From Oreohelix idahoensis (Eukaryota > Mollusca > Gastropoda > Stylommatophora > Oreohelicidae), in the NCBI GenBank assembly GCA_024509875.1, contig JAMPIV010011354.1:1-64000 (forward strand): 64,000 nt of DNA. Direction: 5' to 3'. The first letter of the stretch is position 1, and the number at the start of each line of letters is the position of its first letter. The notes below the pieces were generated by a model. That model ran no database searches. It saw only the letters and a list, made by a program, of their open reading frames with translations, and was not told the origin of the DNA. Below, one piece after another: positions 22,890 to 34,348 of the stretch. Made by a program: the position numbers and the translations under genes.

Positions 22890-25311
22890 TGTCGCGCCGT
22901 TATCCCGAACTGGACGTTAATTGTCACAGCACAGTTGGATAAGAAAGTTGTAAATTAAGAAATGTAAGAAAGATATATAGGATCTCAGAAGTGGCTCGTT
23001 AAATGTTAGATTCCTATACAAGTGAGGGGTGAATAGGAAGGCGAATATTCTCACAAAGAGATAATGTCTCAGAAGGGCACATGAGAATGGTTTCTGTTTC
23101 CTTGTGACAAATCTCCCCTGTTATTCTTACTGAATATTATAATTGTTATTAAGCCCCCATCCTCTCATACTGAGGAAATGACACATATACGGATTTAACA
23201 GACAGTACATGTAAGAAACTCACTCGACTACTTGGTAGATGATATAACTTATGTACAGATATTTAATCCCTAAACCACATATATGACACAAAGAAGTTGA
23301 AAAGATAAACGAAAATAATAATATGGACATAAACACTGAATGACTAAAAGTCCTAGTATGTCCTACTAATCATCATTAGCACTGGTGTAACTATCAGGAG
23401 AGTTGCCTAACGTTGTTGAATGTAATGTTCACTTTGTAATACCCTGGAAGGCACTTTAAAATTAGTTCCGTGAGTATCTATGTGAAAGTTCTGTTTGGAA
23501 TTTGAATAAGATCTCTGAGATATCTGGAGGAAAATAATCCTTATGCTTTTGGACTTATCTGTAATCCGATGTTGTCAGCCTTGGCGCAGGTTGTTAGGTG
23601 CTGTCGTCCTGCAGCGATATGACATTACACGTGCGAGCGTTGATCTGTGCTCCTTTATGCTTAGGAGTTGACGAGATCTCTGGCTTTTGGTTCTGCTGCT
23701 CGGTCAAAAGACTGGCTGTCTGTTACCGTCAGGCGCCGGACACTAAATTCTGCAACTGCGAATGTTGTCCGCTCAGAAACCTAAAAGTCTGAAGACACAA
23801 ATGTGGCTTCATGAGTTTTCCTGTCATGTGGGAACAGCTATCATTCCCATTCAAATCGCATACACCAGACATATCAGAATTATCCTCTTTCATTCAATAA
23901 GAGGACTATTATGTCATACAATCTAAAGATTACAGGCAAACTTTCCATGTTATATAAGATATTTATACTTCACTTTCATACAGTCATACATCAGGCATAT
24001 CAATGTTATATTCATCTGACTTCCTTTCTCACAGTCAAGACATGATAGGTAAACTTAGACCTATGTAACTTCAGGAGTTAATTAGTTTAGTCAGTCTCCT
24101 TTCCCAAGAACTGTGTTCTACACGGATAGTCGTTCCTTCATACAATGATGAATAGCAATAAAACATAATACATTTATATTACACAAATAGATAAAGTGAG
24201 TGACCGACTGGCCAAGCGATCAGGTTGCTTTCTTCTGTAGCACAACTACATAGTTTTGGAACTGAAACCTGGCTGTGGAACACTCCAGTTTACCAGCTGT
24301 AAATGGGCACTCAGCTGTGCTCTCGAGCTAGGGAAGGAAAAGGCAGCGAGGAAGGGAACTGTTCACCTAACCTCGTAAAAGCCGGATCTTTCATGATGAA
24401 GCTTGTAACACTTCATTTCCCTATGACAATCTCTGCCATGGGACTGCCTTTATCTTCGTAAGGGATAAAGCAATTAATATGATAGATGTTTTCTTCTATT
24501 GGCTGTGGGGCTAGTTGTGATAAGTTTTTGTACAAGCAACAATCATCCACATAGCACATGTTTAGATCATATTAAGAATAACAATACATTTATACCAATG
24601 AATATTCTACGTGCATATTTTGCGAAGTCTATACGAACCTGCACAGAGTGAAATCATACAACACCGCTTGGTTAATACCAAAGTGCTTGTAATGTAGAAT
24701 TCCTCGCCATGTAGATGCAATCGGCCCACAAGTCGTGCGTGTAAGTGAAGTTTTCGTCTAAGCTTCTAGATTTTATGAATCCCTTCTCACGTGTTCTAAA
24801 TCATTGGATGGGATATCCCCGTTGCTGATGTCACTGAATTGTGACGGGTGGGTGTTCTGACGTAATCACACGTAAATTCTCTCCCTGAACCTGAGCTCGT
24901 GTGACGCAATTTTGAACCGTCTTGCGTGAGAAAGCTTCTCCACGCCGTAATTACTGGTTACTCCTATAAGGCATACAAGCGCTGGCAGATACAATGAAAT
25001 TTGACACTGGCGCGTTTCCGTCAAGTCCATGAAATAAGGTGCAATAAAGCAATGGATCTCTAGACTTTAAGACGCCTTTTACTCTTAATTAAGGTATATC
25101 CTCTGGCCATGTGTTATAACCTGGTGTTGATGAGTTTGCGGTATTTGCTCAGTAGTCATTAGTAAGCGCCGTGATGTCTGAGAAAGAGAAACGCTGACTA
25201 CAGCGCCGAAAATACCGTAGTGTAACATGAAAAGTACAGAGAATAAAGAAGTGAGAGAGACGGGAAGAGAAGGGAGACAAAGATGGAGAGAAGAATAGAC
25301 GTGTTACGACA
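22890..25311 (-). repeat. 5' LTR of the 12.7-25.3 kb element, uninterrupted, 2422 bp
   Basis: It begins TGTCGCGCCG and ends GTTACGACA on the + strand, and is the uninterrupted reference for the split left LTR. It contains the embedded SINE-like block (24195-24350) and the empty target sites for both LINE insertions (near 24742 and 24884). Confidence 0.92.
24195..24350 (+). repeat. tRNA-derived SINE sequence embedded in the LTR (right copy)
   Basis: Same block as 14015-14180, inherited by both LTRs. It was therefore part of the LTR when this element inserted. Confidence 0.65.
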
Positions 25312-25316
25312 CAAGG

Positions 25317-27735
25317 GAAGGAAGGAAATGGCAGCTAGTCAGATAGACCTCCATCATCCTCCCACCTATGAAGAAGTAACATGTAACGGCATTAAAATAT
25401 AGTGCCTATATGATGCAGGATTGGACTTCGACTCAGTCTTGAGTGCATCCCTAGTGCACTCTGATCAATACACCACAGAAACCGTGGACATACAAGGATC
25501 ATTAAAAGGAACCGCCACCATGACACTTCCCATAGCAAGGATCAATGTCAGGACTCACTACATGGAAGGAGTATAAAAGCAGCAGTGAGTGGTGATCCTA
25601 TATACCCGCTGGTAATAGGAAGCAGAGATGTCTTCTTGGGTGACCCAATAAAACCTGTGATCATGGCAACACTCCAGACCAGGTCTAGCCCTAAGAAGGC
25701 GGAGGGAAGTCCAATGAACATTCATCCGAGACAGATGAAAAAGGCACATGCTTTATAGCCCTGTTTTGGCAAATTGCCAAAAAGCCAAAACCCTCCAACA
25801 AAAGGCGAGTTTTATATGAAGGATGGATTGGTATACAGGAAAGCTGGAACAAGACACAATAGGCATGGACAGCGAGTACTGCCATCTTTTTACAGGGACA
25901 AGGTTATGGAAATACCACATGTTGTATCAGACGGTGGACAAATGAAAAACGGTACCACTTGTCAAAGGATAGCAGTGCAATATTACTAGCCAGGTATCAC
26001 TGAAGACATAGCTCGGTATGTGACTGCCTGTGCACAATGTAGCAAGGTAAATCCCACATGTTGGGAAAACCAACATGACGTAGGGAAGCATTGGGGCGGA
26101 CGTAGGCCTGAAAATAAAAATAAAAAGGTAGACAGTGGATAGGAGAACACCATCTCACAAAAGGTCTACCAGAAAACCAGTCACCATGGCGACTCTCCGT
26201 AATGTACAGGAAGGAGATATAACACATCCACTACCGACAAGATTTTGTACGGAACACCAGGAACTGGATAAAAATAGAAGTGTGGTTAGTCAGCCACCAT
26301 TGATAAGGAAACTGCGGGGAAACCCCAGAAAAATAGGTAGTGGAAGATTGGGCTGCACTGATGCACAGCCAACTTCATTATAATGCCGTTTAAATTAGCA
26401 TTAGAAATAGCTCAGGCAACGTTGTTAGTTGGCCGGCCCATGCACGGTACATTGGAAGTATTGATGCGGACATGAACTGAAATAATATAGCGACTTCAAA
26501 GGGAGAATTGATTTCTTGCTGTAAGAAAATATCATTTCCCCATATGAGTCATAGTATAGTGCCAGTGTTGTTTTGCTGAGGAAACCCTCTGGTAAACATA
26601 GACTCTGCATTGGTTACAGGAAATTAAATGCACTGACAGAGTCACAAGTGGATCCATTGCCTGACACTCATCAGCTGTCTGCCAGGTTGAACAAGGCAAA
26701 ATATTTTTCTAAAGTGGATCTGAGCAAAGGGTATTACCAGATCCCCGTCAAACCTGAAATCAGACCATTACTGAGCTTTAGCACTTCGGAGGGGCAATAC
26801 GAATTTAATGTGTTGCCCTTTGGTTTGAAAAATGCTGCTCCAAGTGTTTTCTCCAGGATAATGAGGAAATTACTGGATCCCTTACTGGATCAGCTATCAG
26901 CAATTTAATGGATGATATTCTCGTAGCAACATAAACCTTTAAGGAACACCTATCATCATTAGAAAGGTTGTTGGATAGGCTCAGAGAGGCAAACTTGACC
27001 GCTCGCCCTACTAAATGTTGTGTTGGTTGCCAGGAATTTGAATTTTTGGGACATACAGTCTATTAGGGTAATACCACCCCTGACCCCAGGAATTTAGAAA
27101 AACTGCAGAGAGCACCAAGACCACAAACTAAGAAAGATGTGAGATCTTTTGTCTCACTGTGTGGTTTCTATAAAAAATATATACAGAATTTCAACAGTTT
27201 GTGTGCTCATCTAACGGATTTCACAAAGAAAGGCAAACCCGACAAAATTGAGTTGACGGCTGGTTGTGAGAAAGCGTACTCAGAATTAAAGTAAAAACTC
27301 ACAAGTAGCCCTATACTGAGATTTCCAGATCTTAGTCAAGAATTTGTGGTTAGGACTGATGCTAGCAACATCGGGATAGGGGCTGCATTATTGTAAAGAT
27401 CTCAAGCACAGCAAGAAGAATTGCGCCAAGTTGCTTTTGCTAGCCGAAAATTGAATAAGGCGGAGAGAAATTACTCAACTGTTGAAAGAGAATGTCTGGC
27501 GTTGGTCTGGGCCTTAAATAAACTCCAGATATTTCTTTATGGTAGACATTTAGTGGTCCAGTGTGATCACCAGCCACTTGTTTTTCTCGCGCAAACCCGT
27601 CATGGGAATGCAAAATTGTTGATGTGGTCTCTTTAATCCAGCCTTATTCGGTTTCCATTGATTACATCCCTGGATCTCAGAATGTGGGGGCAGATTTCTT
27701 GAGTAGGCACCCACCTGATTGCACCCAGGAGAGAA
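25317..27735 (+). pseudogene. pol: Fossil gypsy-like element: protease, integrase zinc domain, RT and RNase H
   Basis: The continuation of the 12286-12704 gag after the nested element. Protease: about 25390-25690 with CLYDAGLDFDSV (the D-A-G in place of D-S/T-G) and LPIARINVRTHYMEG. Integrase zinc domain: 25774-26050, ending C-A-Q-C-S-K-V-N. A segment at about 26080-26345 shares MAT(L/M)R(N/R)VQ and (R/K)KIGSGR with the 45502 element; no DDE core is seen. Reverse transcriptase: 26573-27060 with DLSKGYYQIPV, PFGLKNAAPSVF and LMDD at the catalytic site, then FLGHTV. RNase H: 27300-27700 with VVRTDASNIGIGAALL, ASRKLNKAERNYSTVEREC and the end motif ADFLSR. Stops occur near 25400, 25570, 25988, 27065, 27293 and 27396, with frameshifts, so it is dead. 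The order INT before RT is clear. Confidence 0.85.
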
Positions 27736-28570
27736 AGAAGGAACAATAGATTCCTATTGAATATTGCCTCATTAGTGATCTCAGATTTGAAGCTCGAACA
27801 GACAGTTCACGCTTTAGAATTGGGGGGCTATCTGTAGTGAGGTCTGGATCATATCTCGGCATCATTCAAAATTTATCACCGGCAAACCCCGTGGATGTAA
27901 CTGACCAAGGAAACGCCAGCTTGGTACACGTAGTGTCAGAGGATACGTTAGGCTATTCAACATGGAGACAATGAAAGTGTAGATGTTGATAATATTTCGG
28001 AAGGCAGTGTGCAAATAATCATGGAGTGCCTAGTTAAAGAAGGACCTAATTAGATAATAGGGATCATTAGCCTTAGGCAGATAGCAATAGATTCACTGGA
28101 TGTGTTGTAGAGCCGAAGTTATTATGAATAGAAGACAGTGGAGCTTGAACCATGTTGTTGTTTTTCCCTGTTTCGGCTGCTGCAGTGAATAGTCGAATAA
28201 ACTATAGGATAAAGTGGAAATCCATAGTGAGAGAGCTCATTCATATTAGTAAAATAAGCATAAGATGGAGGGAATCGGTGCAGGAATAAGGACTCCAGAC
28301 ATATTTTGGATTTTGCATTGGCGCACACCTTGCCAAATCTACTCAGTTTGCGTGAATGAAAAATACTTTGGCCTAGTTGTCACCTCGTACATCCGCAATT
28401 CCACTATATAAGGGGAAGGAACAGAAGTCGCAAACACACTCGCCGCCTATTTCAAACTACAGACACGGAGAACAGCATCTGTATTAACTCCTTTGCCATC
28501 TGCAGAAGTGTGAGCAGACTGTGTAACCATTAAAAGCCTGTCTGTGATTGAGGGTAAGCGAGATGTTATT

Positions 28571-28571
<1 letters not shown>
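27736..28571. other. Possible 3' LTR region of the fossil element
   Basis: A purine-rich stretch (AATTGGGGGGCTATC) at about 27817-27831 is followed by TGTAGTGAGG. It could be a polypurine tract and LTR start. A TATA-like ACTATATAAGGGG lies near 28404, with AATAAA near 28732. There is no second copy in the window to confirm an LTR. Confidence 0.3.

Positions 28572-28639
<68 letters not shown>
28572..28639. repeat. (TA)n microsatellite, about 33 copies
   Basis: Pure TA dinucleotide run. Confidence 0.97.
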
Positions 28640-28640
<1 letters not shown>

Positions 28641-30256
28641 CAATGTGTGCTTAGAGTAATATTGGTATGTGTAGAATTATTGTGCTATTTCTGGAGGAAA
28701 ACCCGAAATGTGTTGGTTTAGTTTAATTGTGTAATAAATAAGTAGAACGAATGGAATGAGCTAGTTGGTTGTGGAAAGCGTTTTAAAGATATTATGTTTG
28801 CTGGAAAGGAATGTCCAAACTGGAAGAAGGAATGACTGTAACAGATTGATTTTCTGTATTATTTGATATAAGACACAATGATTACCATAAGGCCTATATG
28901 ATTTTAAAGAAGCAAATCATGGACAGAACTGCAACAAGTGAGTTACTGAAATATTGTGCTGGAACGTGAACGAATTGTGTTATTCATGACTTACTATGTC
29001 TCTTGTGATAAACCTCAGCTTGTCTGAACTGTCTCATTATAACTCCTGACTGTAGGGAGACAATGAGCGATACTACGTAGGTTGTATATTATGTTTCAGG
29101 TTATATCCTGCCCTAAATAAATATTAGACAAACATAAAGGTATGTTTTCAGGCACTCGTAAGAAATAAAGAAGTAGAACACTAGACAACAGAAAAACAAC
29201 ACCCGGAGTGTCGTACTAAAATCTTTAGTGACCAAGTCAGCTAGTAGATGTTCAAGTTGTTCAGAGCCTGTGCCAGTATCAACTGTGTCATCTTGATTTG
29301 AAAGACCCGCAGTTGTGGGGTTCTCTCCGATCATACTGCTCTTCGAGGCCTAGAAGGACTTTTTAAAGATAAGTAGCTCTTTGTTGGGCTACTTCTACTT
29401 TTAATTACCACACACCTACGAATAAACAGTGTAATGATGATATCATAGCTGGTGGTTTATGTAGACGACAGTCATATGAATCATTAAGACTTTTTATAAA
29501 GTAACATTGATATTATATTCAAGAAAGCACAAAAGAAAGACAGATTCCATCAAGGATCCAGAGAACAGTTTGAAAATGAATTTTATAAATTAAATGTAAA
29601 TGTGATATATATAGTGAAAGTGAAACATATTTTATTTTGAAATCAATTTGATTTTATTTGAAATTTAACTGAAGTACCAAGAAAAAAGATCTTGTATATA
29701 AATTGTACCAACAGTCTTTATTGTATTATTTAAGTTTGGTTCAAAGTTCTTGTTGGTTAGTTAATTACCACTAGCAGAGTCATTGTCTTAGGTTGGTCTG
29801 GAGAGGGGCACCATGGGTAACTAGGATTGCCATTACCATCTCACCTAGTGATCTATACAGCTTGAATCTACCTTTGACTTCGATACACCATTACTCTTTT
29901 CAGAGAATGGGGTATTTCTTTTAAGACCAGTCTCTTATCTGGAACTATCCTGGTATCATCTGATACATCTATTTGTCCAGGATATTATCGTTACCTCACG
30001 AGACAGTAGGAAGCCCTACGTAATAGATGAGTGACGTAGATAGAACTATCAACGAGAACAGAAGAGTTTTTTTTTTCTCCTAGCGGGTAACCGAAGGAAG
30101 TAGTAAAAACAACAGACTGAAGAAGAAATGGCATAACATCAAGGGCAGATCAATTGAACTAGAGAAATCACCGGATTTCTTATTTTAATACCTACATTCT
30201 GTACAGAAAGGGTTGTAGTGAAAGAATTCACTTTAAAAAACTCCAACGGGTCAGCT
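28640..30256. other. Non-coding spacer, nothing recognised
   Basis: AT-rich, with no open frame over ~75 codons and no family motif. Part may be LTR of the fossil element. Confidence 0.4.
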
Positions 30257-30430
30257 TAATGCCGTCTTCTTTTATCCTTAGCCACTGACCGTCAAAGCAG
30301 TCAGTGGCCATTACGCCTGGTGGCGTCTTGTAGGGCAGCAACAAATTGATTCCACTGCTCGGTCGGTGGCCATCCTTCATACAGTGCCCCAGCTCTGGTT
30401 CATTCTTTGCATCTCAGCAAAATATGATAC
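30257..30430 (-). mobile_element. RTE-like LINE 3' end fragment
   Basis: The complement of this stretch matches the last ~170 bp of the 10435-11022 LINE. Shared blocks on the + strand are TCTTCTTTTATCCTTAGCC, ACCGTCAAAGCAGTC and GGCGTCTTGTAGGGCAGCAAC, then the region encoding W-G-T-V-R-R-M-A-T. It is severely truncated. Confidence 0.8.
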
Positions 30431-31184
30431 CCCAGAAAATCATGCAAGAAGTATGCAACATTTCTTACAAGGTCAGATTGTATCAATTAGCCTCCAATCC
30501 CCACCACTTGCACTTATGGACAAGAATCGAAAGGTTAGTAGAATATTAACCTGTCATACGTAGCAATCAACCACCACTCGCAGAAGGAGTCCCTGACTAC
30601 CCGTTGACTGAACTGAGAAGAATTGAGTCTCAATTATTAACGTTATCAATCCGTAGTTTATTAAAATAGCCCAAGAACTGAATGCCAATATGGAACAGTG
30701 TATAAGAATCATAAACTGTAGGAAGAAAATTACCATTTTTATCACAGTCGCTTCCCAAAACCATCTACTTAAGTTGACAGTTACCAGGTCGTATTTATAT
30801 AATCTTCACACGAACTAATTCTGCCGTATTCACTGTTGCAATTGTAAATGAAACATGATATGGTGTTACGGAACTTGTTCCCCAGTATAATGAGCTAGAT
30901 TTCATGAAGCATCTTACTGTCTAATATTTAGTGTGTAAATTGGACGGACACTCAAGACAGTACGTAGGCAAATAAATAACTTGGGTCACAGTGACATACA
31001 TATAATCTTCACAGCATAGTCCTGGACATCAGCAACAATAGTACAAAATACTTACATCATTACAATATGTGGCACAGTAATTCTAACGTACTAGCAGCAA
31101 CTGCATCCAATGTAAGTGCGGCATCACCTCTCGCACATATATCTCTCTGGTCTAATCACCAGGCATCCAAGTTCATCCATAACT
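30431..31184. other. Non-coding spacer, nothing recognised
   Basis: No motif identified. Confidence 0.4.
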
Positions 31185-31490
31185 TCACAGCGCGGGAAAA
31201 CCTAGAGCCCCTTTATCATATATGATAAAGGGGCTCTAGGAAAACCACAACACGCTTATGTGTCGATACACACAGGCTTTCAATCAAAACTCCTGTTAGG
31301 CGTCCAAACATTGGAACAGCCAGGGTCGTATAACGTAGACTTCCTCTTGGCGCGGGAAAGCAAACAACGCGCCTTCAAACAAGAACATATAATGGTCTTA
31401 TCATAGACTTCCTTCTGGCACGGGAAAACGACGCGCCTCTTAATCCATCCACTTTCAAGCGCGGGACAGAACACAACGCGCTAGTAAATA
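31185..31490. promoter_or_regulatory. Cluster of GCGCGGGAAA motifs
   Basis: Four similar blocks occur: (A)GCGCGGGAAAA near 31190, GGCGCGGGAAAG near 31350, GGCACGGGAAAAC near 31418 and AGCGCGGGACAG near 31458. Each is followed within ~15-60 bp by an ACGCGC/ACACGC half. GCGCGGGAAA is the complement of TTTCCCGCGC, which fits the known E2F consensus, but no adjacent gene is visible, so regulation is only a suggestion. The spacing resembles a decayed tandem repeat. Confidence 0.4.
31201..31240. repeat. Perfect 40-bp palindrome flanked by AAAA
   Basis: 31201-31220 is the exact reverse complement of 31221-31240 (arms begin CCTAGAGCCCC). AAAA lies on both sides. It interrupts the first GCGCGGGAAAA...CCACAACACGC block of the motif cluster. 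The other blocks lack it, so it appears to be an insertion. Confidence 0.95.
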
Positions 31491-32069
31491 ACAAAGTATA
31501 AAGGCCTTGTAGATGCACATTACGCGGAATATCATCGCGTCACATCCAATATATCGTAATCAAAATCACAGACACTATTCACATACTCTAGAAAACACCG
31601 ACCGTCTCCGACGACGGATGGCCATTGGCCACAGACTCCGCTTACATCTCAGTATACTTCTCTGACAAGTATGCTAACTACATTCACTCCGCACGCTTTT
31701 CTCATGTGCCCGTAAACCTTGATTCACACATGTACGCCCCTGAGTATTCTTCAACCATGCTACGTGCTTCTAAATAAACAATGAACTTTTAAATGTAACA
31801 TTCCAAGCTTGCATACGTCAATAATAATACACTCTAAACAGGTTACACCATTCTCTACCCACACACATGTACACACATCATGTATCTCATGACATATGGT
31901 AAAGAAGGAAGAAATAGAGAAAAAAAGAATTCTGATGGTAATTCAAATAAAGATGAAGGTCAATTGTAACCTGTGACTTCCAGTGAATTGATCTTGGGTT
32001 AAAGTTCGTTACAAGTTCGGTTGCATTCTACGTTGTAACCCTTGATCTGTTGAGGTTCAAGTTCGACTG
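31491..32069. other. Non-coding spacer, nothing recognised
   Basis: No gene or clear repeat. Two related lines near 32000-32070 (AAAGTTCGTTACAAGTTCGG and GAGGTTCAAGTTCGACTGC) form a weak duplication. Confidence 0.4.
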
Positions 32070-32321
32070 CATTTTGTTTTTAAATCGAGATTAATAATAG
32101 TTGCAGGCTAATTATATAAAAAATAGTTATAAGTTAAAAAATAAGTAATTAGTAACGTTAATGTTAGCAACATCACCAATAGTCATCACCATCATCAGCT
32201 GCCATCTCCACAACCTAATTCGGCTGGAATGGATCTCCAACGTCGTCTTTAATATCATAAATAAGTTCATATTAGTAAGTTCTAAATAATAGTTACAAGT
32301 AACAAATGATGGTAACAATCA

Positions 32322-32428
<107 letters not shown>

Positions 32429-32439
32429 AAGTCATTGCA

Positions 32440-32625
32440 GTAGGCAGAAATAGTAGCCAGGGATCCAGATCTCCAGGACGACCCAGAGTCCGCTGGGTGG
32501 ACAACATTATACAATCTTTGAAGGACCGAGGACTAGAATGGAACCAGGCCAGGAGGAAGACAGCCGATAGGATAGTATGGCGCTCTCTCTTCCAAACCTC
32601 TACACCTCACGGTAGAAGATGAACG
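32440..32625 (+). mobile_element. LINE 3' end fragment inside the fold-back
   Basis: Translation gives SPGRPRVRWVDNI, then S-L-K-D-R-G-L-x-W-x-Q-A, then T-A-D-R-x-x-W-R. This is the characteristic C-terminal tail of RTE-type LINE ORF2 proteins, of a different subfamily from the 10.4-kb copy. It ends in GTAAGTAAGTAAG repeats that look like the element tail. Confidence 0.65.
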
Positions 32626-32785
32626 ACTATGTAAGTAAGTAAGAAATAGTAAATGTTATTTAGTATTTTTAGCAGCAGAGCAAGGTCGTACTGGACAGTA
32701 AAGGTTAGCAGTTGCGTAACTAACGCCCGGGGCGGCCTCATATATATATATATACTGATTGTTACCATCATTTGTTATTTGTCAC

Positions 32786-34128
32786 TACGAGGGGCGTTCA
32801 GAAAGTAATGCACCACATCGTTTTTCTCAGCTAATAATGAAGATAGAAGCATGAAATTTTGCACACTTCAAATATTGCATGTGCCAATTGTGTGCACTAA
32901 ATTGCACTGCAACCGGTCAAATAATACGGCTGCCCTAAACCGTTGAAATGGAGCGTGTTAGCAACTTGCGTTATAAAGAGCGAATTGTGATAGAATTTCT
33001 CGTTGCAGAGAAGGAAACTGTTGTGAATACTCACAAGCGTCTATGTGATGTGTATGGAAGTTTTGCAGTCAACAGGAGTACAGTCAGTCGCTGGGTTCAG
33101 AGAATCAAAGAATCAGGAAGTGGAGATACGGAGCTGCTTGATCGGCCGCGCTGTGGACGTCCTGCCACAGCCACCAACGCAGAAATGTTGAAATGCGCTG
33201 AGGGCATTATTCTTACTGATAGGCGAATCACTACTCAACAATTGGCCTTGCAGCTGTCAGTCAGCATTGGTAGCGCAAATGCAGTTATAAAAACTCTCGG
33301 ATTTTCTAAGGTTTGCCCAAGATGGGTTCCTCGAAGTCTCACAAATGACCACCGATTGCAAAGGAAAGCAATTTCTTCTGAATTGTTGGAGCGTGTCAAT
33401 GCTGATGGAGAGAACTTTTTGGCTAAGATCGTTACAGGCGACGAAACCTGGGCACATCATTTTGAACCTGAGACAAAAAGACAGTCAATGGAGTGGCATC
33501 ATCCGCAATCACCAAGAAGAAAGAAATTCAAGACAATTCCTTCAGCTGGAAAGGTCATGATCACTGTCTTTTGGGAAATTGAAGGTGTGATTCTTGTGGA
33601 CGTTATGCCAAGAGGAGAGACAATCAATTCGCAAGCTTACATTAAGACATTAAAAAAACTCAATCAACGTTTTCGCAGAGTTCGGCCGCACAAGAATCCA
33701 GCAGACCTGCTTATCGTTCACGAAAATGCGCGCCCTCACACAGGTCTGGCAAAACGGGAAGCAATCACCAAATTGGGTTGGACTGTACTACCCCATCCAC
33801 CCTATAGTCCCGATTTGGCATCCTCTGATTTTCATTTATTTGGTCCTCTTAAAGATGCACTCCGTGGGACAAGGTGTGAAGATGATGAAGGAGTGATTCA
33901 TGCAGCGAATCAATGGCTACATGATCAAGACAAAATCTGGTACGGGCTAGGAATACATGCACTTGTTTCGCGCTGGCATAAAGCCGTACAAGTTGATGGG
34001 GATTATGTTGAATAATACGGATGTTTACATGACATATCCATGTATATTGTGTATAAATTTCATGCTTTTTGAATAAACAGCTCCTGAGAAAAACGATGTG
34101 GTTCATTACTTTCTGAACGCCCCTCGTA
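32786..34128 (+). mobile_element. mariner element, 1339 bp, with 43-bp terminal inverted repeats
   Basis: The terminal repeats at 32788-32830 and 34084-34126 (outer ends CGAGGGGCGTTCAGAAAGTA and complement) differ at one position. The element is flanked by the TA duplication typical of mariner/Tc1 (32786-32787, 34127-34128). It sits in the right arm of the fold-back. The left arm shows the uninterrupted TA site. An AATAAA follows the gene near 34072. Confidence 0.95.
32948..34015 (+). CDS. mariner transposase, full length, second catalytic Asp replaced
   Basis: A 355-residue protein, the usual mariner length. Residues 1-115 are the paired helix-turn-helix DNA-binding region, and a WVPR linker motif lies at 126-129. 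The DD34D catalytic core has D165 (VTGDETW) and D294 (YSPDLASSD). The middle residue, normally the Asp of H-D-N-A-R-P-H, is E259 here (VHENARPH). The 34-residue spacing between positions 259 and 294 is kept. The frame is open from start to stop, with near-perfect terminal repeats, so it is recent. The Asp-to-Glu change is likely to reduce or abolish activity, although it could still be mobilised in trans. Confidence 0.93.
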   Translation: MERVSNLRYKERIVIEFLVAEKETVVNTHKRLCDVYGSFAVNRSTVSRWVQRIKESGSGDTELLDRPRCGRPATATNAEMLKCAEGIILTDRRITTQQLALQLSVSIGSANAVIKTLGFSKVCPRWVPRSLTNDHRLQRKAISSELLERVNADGENFLAKIVTGDETWAHHFEPETKRQSMEWHHPQSPRRKKFKTIPSAGKVMITVFWEIEGVILVDVMPRGETINSQAYIKTLKKLNQRFRRVRPHKNPADLLIVHENARPHTGLAKREAITKLGWTVLPHPPYSPDLASSDFHLFGPLKDALRGTRCEDDEGVIHAANQWLHDQDKIWYGLGIHALVSRWHKAVQVDGDYVE

Positions 34129-34348
34129 TTATTTAGAACTTACTAATATGAACTTATTTATGATATTAAAGACGACGTTGGAGATCCATTCCAGCCGAAT
34201 TAGGTTGTGGAGATGGCAGCTGATGATGGTGATGACTATTGGTGATGTTGCTAACATTTACGTTACTAATTACTTATTTTTTAACTTATAACTATTATTT
34301 ATATAATTAGCCTACAACTATTATTAATCTCGATTTAAAAACAAAATG

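Larger units (their letters stand above)
12705..25316 (-). mobile_element. Complete long-LTR retrotransposon with Gag-N and protease remnant only
   Basis: Two LTRs that begin TGTCGCGCCG and end GTTACGACA on the + strand (TG...CA) flank a 3.1-kb internal region. The 5-bp target duplication CAAGG is at 12705-12709 and 25312-25316. The right LTR (22890-25311) is 2422 bp. The left LTR (12710-19756) is 7047 bp because two LINE copies are inserted in it; without them it is about 2.4 kb. By eye the LTRs differ at about 1 percent of positions or slightly less, so the insertion is fairly young. The genes run on the minus strand: a short gag-like frame and a 580-codon frame. No reverse transcriptase, RNase H or integrase is present, so it must be non-autonomous. 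It sits inside the fossil gypsy-like element. Confidence 0.9.
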
